Assembly: GCF_019578655.1 (NCBI RefSeq)
Contig: NC_063256.1
Location: 8,060,001-8,124,000, forward strand
DNA from: Ricinus communis
Lineage: Eukaryota > Streptophyta > Magnoliopsida > Malpighiales > Euphorbiaceae
DNA: 64,000 bases
Direction: 5' to 3'
The notes beneath the pieces were generated by a model. That model searched no databases. It was not told where the DNA came from and saw only the letters and a list, made by a program, of their open reading frames with translations. Numbering within the stretch: the stretch's first letter is position 1; every line of letters starts with the position of its first letter. Both the position numbers and the translations under genes were made by a program. This document shows, one piece after another, positions 1-9,844 of the stretch.

Positions 1-1
1 C

Positions 2-262
2 AACATCCAAGAAGTTGGAACCGAAGCTTTTGCATTGCTGGAGGGTTGCCGAAAACCCAGGCCTCCTCTTTATGCAACTTACTATAACTATCATAACCAT
101 AATCAGCATCTACTTCAGCTTGCAACTCCACAAGTTCATTATCATACCAAAGAAACTCTCGACTGCGACCAGGCTGCGCTGAAGTACGGTGGTGTGGTAA
201 TTTCGGAGCATAGTGTCAAGAAACCAGCACCGGTTGCACCAATTCCTCGTTATTTTTATTAG
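2..262 (+). CDS. C-terminal end of an unrecognised protein (5' part outside window)
   Basis: An open frame enters from the left edge and stops at TAG 260-262, giving about 86 residues. It begins NIQEVGTEAFALLEGCRKP, continues through a Tyr/His/Asn-rich stretch, and ends with a Lys/Pro-rich tail finishing RYFY. There is no start codon inside the window, so this is the last exon, or part of it, of a gene beginning upstream. I do not recognise the family. The composition is protein-like, with clustered His and Tyr and no internal stop, but no catalytic motif is visible. The complementary frame at 110-319 is an overlapping shadow. Confidence 0.5.
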   Translation, partial: NIQEVGTEAFALLEGCRKPRPPLYATYYNYHNHNQHLLQLATPQVHYHTKETLDCDQAALKYGGVVISEHSVKKPAPVAPIPRYFY

Positions 263-935
263 GCCATGTGTATTGATATGTGCTATAATGGAATGTAATT
301 GCAGTAAGATTCGGAGCAAAAGACATGCTGTAGTTAACGTGCCTTTCTAGCATGGCAACCTTACGAATCACGACGTATCATATTTTATGCTAATTAGTAA
401 ACTATAACGAAGTGTGAAATTCTACTGTATTTCTTTTCTATTTCGGGAAAACACTGACTTAAGGTTTACAACTACAAAACCATATTCAGTTCGTTTTGCT
501 AAAGTTCGAAGCTTTTTTTGGTGGCATCAATTTTCCAATGTAAACCAAAACCCAGAAAAAAAAAAAAGAGAGAAGTTTAGGTGTTAATAATATATGAATC
601 TAAAGCATGGTGTGAGTAACAACCTCAACTGGTTGAAATAATTATTTGCGGATTATAATTTTTGGGTCCTATTAATGATTGGATGTTAGGTTTTCTATTC
701 CATGAACTAGCATAGAGAACATGAGGCAGGGCATGGCTTGCCTTATATTGGTCCCTTTTTGGGCATTGACCCTTACGGATTTGGTTATTTTGTGGAGCAA
801 AAGTGAAACTAACATTCTATTTGATGGCCACAAATTATCAAAGCTCAAATATAGAAGGCAACAAAAATAGTCATGCCAAGTCTAAATTAATCACATATTA
901 TTTTTCTGTTGTGTGGCCATAGATAGATTAAAGGG
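263..935. other. intergenic, polygalacturonase promoter side
   Basis: No gene is seen. It contains the 3' flank of the preceding gene, a short A-run near 556 and ordinary AT-rich sequence leading to the TATA box at 936. Confidence 0.6.
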
Positions 936-944
936 TATAAAATA
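936..944 (+). promoter_or_regulatory. TATA box of polygalacturonase gene
   Basis: TATAAAATA lies 73-81 bp upstream of the ATG at 1017, which fits a short 5' leader of roughly 45 nt. The ATG sits in a strong plant start context (CACCATGG). Confidence 0.6.
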
Positions 945-1016
945 CAGGCTTGAGCAAAGCATTCGCAAAACTAAAATATATCAACAGTGTAGTTTCTGGA
1001 TTTGTATCTTATCACC

Positions 1017-2814
1017 ATGGCCATTACATGTAGGTTCGAGGTTAAGGCTATTCATGTAGTACTAGGCTTAGCTTTGTTCTCTTGTTTGGCCAATGGTGTA
1101 GCACTCCGCCATAGAAGAGACCTTGTTGAGGATACTGGTGGTTCATTGACTGTTTTTGACGTTACACAATTTGGCGCTAAAGCGGATGATAAGACCGATA
1201 ACGCAATTGTAAGCAAATTCACATTCCAAACTTTATTTTCTTTTCATTCTTCTCTTCTTCTTTGTTCCTTAGCATCTCTATTTGTATGACTTAGAACCTT
1301 TGTCAATTATTTTTGCTTCGAGGAGAAAAGAATCAGGAAAAATATGATTGTTTCTATATATATGTAGGCATTTATAAAAGCATGGAAGGAGGCATGCAAT
1401 TCAAAAACCCCGGCAAAGGTTCTAATTCCAAAGGGAAATTTCGTGATGGGTCCTGCAGTATTTCAAGGACCTTGCCAAAGCAAAGTCACTTTTGAACTGC
1501 TAGGCATTGTTAAAGCAACAACTGATCTCAGCGATTACTCTTCACCAGAATGGATCTCATTCGAAAGAATCACTGGTTTAACTTTGAAGGGTGATGGCAC
1601 ATTCGATGGTCAAGGTGAGTCTGCTTGGAAATATAATGACTGCGCTAACACTGGCGATTGCGCTGCTCTTCCTGATGTAAGAAGCTCCACAAACTATTTG
1701 CTGTTTGTATATATATAAGAAAAATTTTAAATAACTTATTCCTAGAGATTTATGGTTTGCTTCTTTTGCATTGTTTTAAATATGTTGCAGCAACTGAAAT
1801 TCTTTAATGTGAAAGATTCTGATGTTTCTGGGATCACATCTCTCAATAGCAAATACTTCCACTATCATGTTGTATCCTGCAGCAACGTGAATTTCCACGA
1901 CCTCAAAATAACTGCTCCTGGAGAAAGCCCGAACACCGATGGCATGCATATTAGCAAATCCAGTTCTATCAAAGTTATTAACTCCATTATTGGCACTGGC
2001 GATGATTGTATCTCTATCGGACAAGGAACCAACGATCTTACCGTTAACAAAGTTACTTGCGGACCGGGACATGGCATCAGGTAATTAATAAACTTTTCCT
2101 CTTCTTTTTCCAAATTCTTTTTCGTGCCAGTTATGTTATTTTCGTAAAAAGATTTCAGCTGTTTGGATTCGTAACCGGACACAGACCCTAGTACCAGTAA
2201 AACAAAACTTACATCTATGCGCGTACTTTCGGTGTTTGCTGTTGCAGTGTTGGAAGCCTTGGCAAGTATCAAAATGAGGAGGATGTAACCGGGATTGTTG
2301 TGACTGACTGTACATTTACAGGCACTACAAATGGTGCTAGAATCAAAACATACCCTGGATCACAAGCTAGCAAGGCTAGCACCATCATTTTCGAAGATAT
2401 CACAATGAAAGATGTGAAAAATCCCATCGTAATAGATCAATTTTATGGTTCCAAAAGCTCTCAGGTATCTAAGCATTTAATTTTCACTGATGCTATATAT
2501 ATATAGAGAGAGAGGACACGTGCACTGTTGAACATGACAGCACATCTAATTTTACGTTTTGTCTGAAAATTATGCAGCCGTCAAAAGTTAAGCTGAGCGA
2601 TGTTCATTTCAGAAACATTAAGGGCTCCACAGTTTCGATGGTGGCTGTGGATTTAAAGTGCAGCCCAGCTGCCCCTTGTGACGATGTAGAACTTTCTGAT
2701 ATAGATTTCACCTACGCAGGCACTAAAAAGGGGACTGGAGAGCTCTCAACCTCATGTTCGAATGCAAAAGTTACAGCCGCTGGAAAATTGAATCCAGGAA
2801 CTTGTCCTATATAA
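1017..2814 (+). CDS. polygalacturonase, glycoside hydrolase family 28 (exopolygalacturonase-like)
   Basis: Secreted pectin-degrading enzyme that hydrolyses alpha-1,4-galacturonan in the cell wall. Five exons fit GT-AG sites and frame: 1017-1208, 1368-1676, 1791-2080, 2248-2464 and 2578-2814, giving 414 residues, normal for the plant family. Residues 1 to about 29 are a hydrophobic signal peptide. The mature protein starts with the usual DVTQFGAK segment. All four GH28 signature blocks are present: NTDG at 215-218, the catalytic aspartate pair in GTGDDC (Asp238/239), CGPGHG with His261, and RIK at 295-297. The C-terminus is the typical Cys-containing NPGTCPI. The in-frame ATG at 1017 is preferred over upstream in-frame codons because of its context and the signal peptide. 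It is the intact member of a tandem pair; the broken copy follows at 5590. The family includes many pollen-expressed enzymes, but tissue expression here is inference. Confidence 0.95.
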
Positions 2815-2837
2815 AAGAGATTTTCACAAATTCCCTT

Positions 2838-2861
2838 CCCCCCCCCCCCCCCCCCCCCCCC
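2838..2861 (+). repeat. poly-C tract (about 24 C) in the 3' UTR of the polygalacturonase gene
   Basis: An uninterrupted run of about 24 cytosines starts 24 nt after the stop codon at 2812-2814, followed by a pyrimidine-rich segment. Such a run is rare in an AT-rich genome; its exact length is prone to sequencing error. Confidence 0.8.
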
Positions 2862-5589
2862 TGCTTCTTTTTTCCTTTTCTTTTAAACAATTTTCTTCCT
2901 ATACATCTCTTTCAGTTTATTATAGCTGCCACAACTTTATACGGCATCAAGAAATTACGAAATGTCAACAAAAGAGATGGAAATATAGAGCTTCTATTAT
3001 ATAGGGGAATGAGAAATATCAAAGTTTTTAATTAAATAATTATTTCTTTTAGGGTCACAAGCCATCACTTTTTTGAATATTTTATTAACACTATTTATGT
3101 AATGCCTCATTATATCAATTAGTTTTTTTTTTTTTTCTATTATAATTGTATAGCCCCTTTTATGAATTATTACTATTTATTTCAAATATATACACTATAA
3201 TAAATAAGTGAATGGCAATGTGTAAGTGTTTTATATTTTTAATCTATTTCAGTTATTTTATATTATTTATACATATTATTCATGTATTGCTTTGTGTATA
3301 GCTGATATATATAAGTATAATTTACAATTGGAAGATTTGTGTTTTGTTTACAAAAATTAGGAAACACCATAAGAATGATAAGGGTATGCATGCTTACATC
3401 CTCGATTTGTGTACGCCTATTTCACAAATTATACATTCCATCCGATTAACATACTAAATATTGATATGTTGTAAGTAATTAGAAAAACTGCTAAGGAAAA
3501 GAATTATTTATATATATGGAAATTTTTTTGTATAAAACTGATCTATATATTGATACATATTTATTAATTTTAAATAATGAAATATTTATTAATTATTTAT
3601 ATTAAAATGTATATACACACATCATTCTCTTATTTATTAATTATTATGATGTATATACTAAATAGTCTTATATCAAGAGAGAAAAGGTCTATATATAAAA
3701 TTAAAAACTATCCGTCAATCATATAATTTGTTAAACATCATTATTTTTATAAGACATTATTGCAATTAAAAGTATTGAGTTGGAATAATAACTTCATTGT
3801 ACAAAATAGACACGCGATTACTTTCTATTAATACAAAGAACATCTGTACCCACACAATTCAGAATTAGCACAATACATACTTAGAGACTTGAATTTGATT
3901 TTTAGTCATTTTAATACTTTAACTCTTAATTCAACTTAACAAACATCTAAATTCTATTTTTATAGTCTATTACACTATTTTAATATTTATTTTAACCTAA
4001 CAGACATCTAAACTTTATTTTATGATAATTTCAATATACATATACATAATACATGTGAACATATTAAATAAAGCTATGTGTCAAAAAGTATTTAAATATC
4101 ACAAACAATACAAATTAGGGTATCTATCAAGTTAAATTGAAAGTTAAGATGTTAAAATAATCAAATGGACCAAGTTTAGGTATTCAAATATGCAATTGAC
4201 CATTCAGAATAATATATATATATTAAAATCTCTCTATAGTGATACTCTATGTAGAAATAACTTCTATACAGTGATAAAAAAAACTCCGACTCTAATTTGA
4301 ACCAATTATAAATAAAAATAAACTCTCTATTGTAATAAATTATAAATTTTGTCAGTTTCATCTTAAAAAAATATTTCTTTATATAGTAATATTTATATGT
4401 ATAATTTTAAAAGATATATGTTATGTATGCTTTGTCTTATTGTAGTATTATTTTATCTCATCAATTTTATTTGTGTAATATTATAATATATTAATATATT
4501 TTATCTCTGTTTATATTATTTTATTTATAAAATTAAATATTAGTCCAAAAAAATAATTTTAGCACTCAAACTTTCATTAAATTATAATTTTGTCATGATC
4601 AAAAATTTTATTTGGTACCAAATATATGACTATAGAGATGTTTTATTATATACATACTCTATACTTATATCAAATTACGGTACTTTCAATATTAATTATA
4701 AATTCAACTTCCGACAATTTAGTAGCCTAAATTTGCTAATATGGCATTTAATTAGGCGAAATGACAAAAAAAAAAAAAAAGAAATATTGCGTTTACGCTA
4801 GAGCTGCTGGCTCATTTTGTTGACCAAAACAATATCATTTTGATGAATAACAACGTCAAAATGACATTATGTTGATTAATAATGTGATTTTTCTTCCTTT
4901 GTATAATAAAAATATTAAGCTGTAGTCAAACGAAAGAAGAGAAATAAACTCTCTTACAAGCCTGTGGATTCTGCCTGCCATAGATTGATGCAACCAAAGA
5001 TGTTATCAAGTCATGGAGTAAGGTTTACTTTCATCATCAATAAGAATTTGAATGTATCCTTTAATTTCAGGTTCGTATCATCAATGAAACTTCTGCAATC
5101 GAACAAGAAGAAGAGATGTTAGTGTTTTCAGTTCTTGTGCCCACAACAGCCATCCACATATTCAATTTCAAATCCAAAATTTTAATATGTAACTTTTACA
5201 ATGTAAAAAATGTTATAGATTTCGCATATTAAAAAATAATTTATTTGTAAATTGTTTAAAAATATTTTCTTTATGTTAATTGAATGTAAATTTTATAAAT
5301 TTTTATTAAAAAAAAAAAAACATTAAGCCACTTCCATATTCCTTATTAAGCATTTATTCTGTTATTCATTTGAGAATTTCAATGTAGGCCGTATGTTGAG
5401 CCACAGCCCATAATATGCTTTCATCTTTGACAAATAAGTAAGCCACGTGATAAGTCAGTGACCATTTTTATCATTATCTCTAGGACATTGGCCCGGGAGT
5501 ACGAAGCAATTTAATTAGAAATGGACGCTTGAATTAATACTTGAAAGACAAAAAGAAACAATCAAATGATTATCTTTCTGTATATGCAG
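2862..5589. other. AT-rich intergenic between the two polygalacturonase copies
   Basis: No convincing coding sequence. It holds poly-T and TA-rich stretches, a MITE-like inverted repeat (3886-4201, listed separately), and an adjacent repeat-like segment around 4226-4400. The first exon expected for the second polygalacturonase copy is not found in the last kilobase. Confidence 0.6.
3886..4201. mobile_element. MITE-like element with imperfect terminal inverted repeats
   Basis: The left arm (about 3886-3960) and the reverse complement of the right arm (about 4117-4201) align along roughly 60-80 nt at about 70 percent by eye. They share the pattern ATTTTAA..CTTAACT..CAATTTAACTT. The interior has no coding capacity and holds a second partial copy of the arm motif near 3985-4020. 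The size of about 315 bp and AT-richness fit a miniature inverted-repeat element. Family and target-site duplication were not determined. Confidence 0.4.
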
Positions 5590-6957
5590 GTTTTTATGAA
5601 GGCATGGGTTGATTCATGCAGAACAAGTACTGAACTCGCTAGGTTTCTTGTACCAAAAGGGACTTTTATGACATCACCACTTGTATTTCAGGGGCCATGC
5701 AAAAACTCTGAGCCTATAATCTTTGAAGTTTGGAGTAATAAAAGCAACAGTTGATCTAAGTCAATATTCTGATGATTCTTGGTTCTTGTTTGAAAAAATT
5801 GATGGCTTGGTTCTTACTGGTGGAGGAACCTTTGACGGACAGGGCCCTGCTGTCTGGAAGTTCAATGATTGCAAGAAAAACAGCGGTTGCTCCACACTTC
5901 CGACCGTAAGCTATCTAGAATTTCATTTCTTTTTTGCTGTATTCGAAAAATGAAATGGTAATTGTTTAACAATTAATTTCTCGAAGTGCATGGTGCTTTC
6001 AGTCGATCAAGTTCCAAGGAGTAAGCAATTCAGTTGTTAATGGGATCAATTCCATCAATAGCAAGTTCTTACATTTTCATATCACATACAGCAGTAGCTT
6101 TACAGCCTACAATCTCAAAATTACTGCTCCTGGTGACAGCCCTAACACAGACGGCATGCATATAAGCGAAACCAATGGCGTAAATGTATCAAAAAGCACC
6201 ATCGGAACAGGTGATGACTGCATTTCAATCGGAGCAGGAGTCACCGATGCTACTTTCTCCGAAATCACTTGTGGCCCCGGACATGGCATTAGGTATATTA
6301 CAACATCACACAACATGAAGCCTGTAATTAATCAAAAAAGAAATCCAGTTTAATAACCTTGTTTGATTTTCAAGGTCTGAAAAAGCTTTTCTTATGTTTT
6401 TGCGGCAGTGTTGGCAGCCTCGGAAAGTATCAGAATGAAAAAGATGTTAATGGGATTATGGTGACTAATTGTACATTATCTAAGACTAATAACGGTGTGA
6501 GGATCAAAAGTTGGCCTGGATCTCCGCCAAGTGCAGCTTCAAGCATTACCTTTCAGGATATTATTATGGACTCTGTTGAGAATCCTATCCTCATAGATCA
6601 GAACTACGGTTCCCATAGTAGCGAGGTAATTTTACACCCATTTTCCTTTTTCTGTCGATATAAACTGATATCAAATTTATATAATTTGCGTATATTTATT
6701 TGTGCAGCCATCACGAGTAAAGATCTCTGACGTTCATTACAAGAATATTGGGGGAACTTCGGCTTCAAATGTTGCAGTCAGTTTAACATCCAGCTCATCC
6801 AACCCTTGCCAAGGAATTGAATTGGCTGACATTGACTTGACCTACGCAGGCACTAATGGCAAAAGATTCAACCATATCAGCTTCATATTTGAATGCTAAA
6901 GTTACATCTACGGATCCGCATAATCCACAGGTCGCAAATAGTTATTTTAATTTCTAG
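5590..6957 (+). pseudogene. decayed tandem copy of polygalacturonase (GH28)
   Basis: Exons 2-5 are recognisable at 5590-5905, 6003-6292, 6409-6625 and 6708 to about 6957. The two middle exons have exactly the same lengths (290 and 217 nt) as those of the intact gene, and the splice sites are kept. The GH28 blocks NTDG, GTGDDC, CGPGHG and RIK are all still readable. The exon 1 equivalent (signal peptide and DVTxFGA start) is absent upstream. The frame is broken near 5730, in the middle of exon 2, and again near 6862 in exon 5, where the original frame would hit a stop at about 6897. The Cys-containing C-terminus is not found. These defects mean it cannot make a secreted enzyme. Because the splice sites survive, loss of function looks fairly recent, or the gene was copied without its first exon. 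Confidence 0.88.
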
Positions 6958-7325
6958 ATTATCTCTATAATTTTACTTCAGCCCTATGTTTGATAAAAAG
7001 AAAAAATCAGCTCCATGCATTAATTTCTAGTTCCGTCGTGTGTGGATGCACCGCTAGCTGTCAGCCCAATTAATGATTTCTTTAAAGAAAGCTCGCTTTT
7101 TTTTTTTTTTTTATATATATATACAATTCAAAGAAAGCGTTTCAATTAATCTAATTAAAAGAGATAAGTCAAGACAAATTACAGAATTTCCATTGCTTGG
7201 AACTGTGAAAAACCTTCGGTTGTGTATATGCATCTAGAATTTAAGGACTGTCTAAAGGTCCTTTTGGAGTAGTGACCCATCCAGCAATCTTGGCTGCGAC
7301 TTCCAATGAACTAATCCCATCCACT

Positions 7326-9844
7326 TTATGCACTGTTGTCTGATGGTGATGATTGTATGATGCAAAAATCTTCACCTTTCAGAATGGAGATCACCTAAAG
7401 GGAAGTTGATTATGGGGGAAAAAGCACAGCAAAGAAAAGAAAAAAAAAATAATAATTGTAACAAGAAAATGGACATTTACTTCGGTAATCGAAGGCCGTG
7501 AAACTGGCTTGCTCATTGTGCACATTCTTGCAGCAGACATTACCCTGAAAACTTCGTGCATGTCTAAACCAGAGTCTTCATCCAGTAACAAATGGAACGC
7601 TCTGTCTAGCAACAGTGGGCTAGCCTGTCAATTGAGCCAATCCTAATTAGAACTTGACACAGAGTTTGGCGGTTTGATATGATTATCTAATTCTGAGAAA
7701 ATGATGAAATGAAAATGATAGTCTACTAACCCAATCAATCAAGATTTTGTCATCCTGAGGCACTGATCTTTTGCAAAACAGCCTTAAGAGAAGAACTCCA
7801 AAGGCAAAAATGTCTGATTTTAGCAGTACTGTCGATCCATGATCCAAACAATTCCCAAATTGGTACCTTTAAAACCAAAAGCACTCCTTCAAACCAGAAA
7901 ATAAAGCTTGAAAACTAAATGCCTGGACATGTTAAATAGATGCAAACCTGTCGTTGAAAGCTGGTGACTCTTGTTTAAGTTGAAGCCATGTAGCATGCTC
8001 AAAGCCAGCGATCTATTTGAACCACAAATTGGAAACGGAGTCAAGACTATCAGAGAGCAAAAAAAATCTTAACTGATGAACTTTATCTCCAGAACTGTGA
8101 GATTACAAGTAATCAACTCAGAGCTCAATTAACAATTTATTTCTTTATAAAGAAAGAACAGCTTTAATACAAAATTTGGTTTTGGGTTGTTCACCATCGG
8201 CTGCAAGTCTGACGTCAAAAAAATGTTGCTGGACAGTAATTTGCCATGAGCAATGGGGCCTCGAGGGCATTCTTCATGCATGTATCGGATAACTTGGGCA
8301 ATTCCTATTGCTATCCTCATTTTATCTTGAAATGTCAAATCCCATTGTTTTCTTGTCAAGTCTGTGCTAATGGGAAAGAAAGATGTTAGAATTGAAAAGG
8401 ATAATAGCTGGTGCACTTTTAGTTTAAAGATGTTTTTGGAAACAATGTAGAGGAAAAGAGATCATGGAACTCACCGCACAGATGTTTGTCTAATGTCCCT
8501 TCTATTTTAAAGGGAAAAACTAGGACTACATCCTGTTCACTTCTGTAGTAACCTATCAAAGTCAGTATATTCTTATGGTGCAGGAAGAGGGCTGCCTTCA
8601 TTTGAGCTTCAAGAATGCTAACAGAATCTCCTTTATATCTCTTTACCAAAACAAGAGATTGATGATTTTCTAGGTACCCATAATAGGACATATAGTTCCC
8701 GCTCTGGCCATCGCAAATCCTTGATTTAAACTCTTGTGTTATTTCCATAATTACTTCCCAGGTTAGCTGCAACGGTTGTCTTAAGAAGATATCGACTTTT
8801 TCTGAGATTGTATCCTGCTTTTCCTGCTGAACATGGCTAGTTTCTTGTGAAATAGCCCCTAAACATGACTCGCTATTCCGGCTTGGCTCAGAAAAAGTTT
8901 GATTTTCACTTTCTTTGCACATAATTGCAGGAAGACTTGACAAAATAGGTTGGCATTCATTACTAACTGTTGGAAGGGAGTCAGGAAATTGAGCTACCTC
9001 CGCCGATATTGATCCCTTCCTCAACTTTGGAAATTTAGGATTGCGCGCAACGTCCCCGGCAGATGAATTTTTCGGTGCATCATTTGAAGGCAGGCAATTA
9101 TGAACCATGAGTTGCTCATCGTCACTCACTAGAGACACATGGCAATCTGTTCCACTCACCCGGAAAGTCAAGTGTCTAGCAAAGCACCTGTAAGAACATG
9201 GAAAATTCTATATTGGACAATAACAATATAAGAAACCATTTTTTTAGTCTTGTGAGATTCTCAAATTAGGCTACTTGGACCTGAAAGAAGCAATATTATA
9301 TTAGTTATTAGGACAAGGGACTGACCTATCCATTACAATCCAAGTTGGTCTGACATTGTTTGCCTCTTCAATTATGATATCCTTTGGTCTAAAGCCTGCA
9401 GCAATCTTCACCTGAAATTTTACCTGTCAAAAAAGCATAGATGTTATAGACAGCAGAATTACAAGGTCAACCAACATTTAGAGGTTCAAGAAAAGGACTT
9501 GCTCCATTGCTTTTGCAGCTATAGTAAAATGGTCGAAAAATCCGTAAATAGTTTTCCTTCCTCTGACTGATCTCTTCACGTAGCAACCTGATATAAGAAT
9601 CTGCTTCACGCGATTGATTCCACTGACGAACATTCGCACCGCCCACGGCGCCTGTGTTGGATGATGATGGCTCTGAAGTATTTCTGACAGAAAGAAGGGT
9701 GAGAACTATAATTTCGTCATCAGGATTAGCCACTTCGTGCACAGCTTTGCAAAGAGGAGCTATCCCCGTATGCTCAGTGGAAACCTTGATTCCTTCCAAG
9801 ACCACTATAGCAGTCTGCTTGCTCTCTCTTCTTTTCCGAACCAT
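7326..9844 (-). CDS. USP-like domain fused to a receptor-like cytoplasmic pseudokinase
   Basis: Eight exons on the minus strand fit frame and GT-AG sites: 9844-9476, 9423-9326, 9187-8475, 8361-8195, 8012-7948, 7866-7731, 7624-7481 and 7394-7326 (586 residues). Residues about 9-155 read like an adenine-nucleotide alpha-hydrolase/universal stress protein fold (TAIVVLEGIK, then KFQVKIAAGF and TWIVMDR). A low-complexity linker leads to a kinase fold at about 310-575. The beta-3 lysine (VLVKRY) is present. The glycine loop is not canonical, the catalytic HRD is replaced by HGK in AHGKLLSSN, and DFG is replaced by GFE. It should therefore lack ordinary phosphotransfer and act, if at all, as a scaffold or nucleotide sensor. 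The last exon ends VISILKGEDFC, as in other plant kinases of this type. The donor after 9476 (GTTGGT) is the weakest splice call. The start ATG at 9844 is in frame, with another candidate codon just upstream. Confidence 0.82.

Noticed and set aside
1865..2272. 135-residue minus-strand open frame over the polygalacturonase
   Set aside because: Shadow of exon 3 and intron; GH28 motifs and splice structure are on the plus strand.
7241..7394. Alternative last-exon frame of the pseudokinase ending near 7241
   Set aside because: It requires a frame that does not fit the upstream phase-0 junction; the frame reading VISILKGEDFC and ending at 7326 matches the kinase family end.
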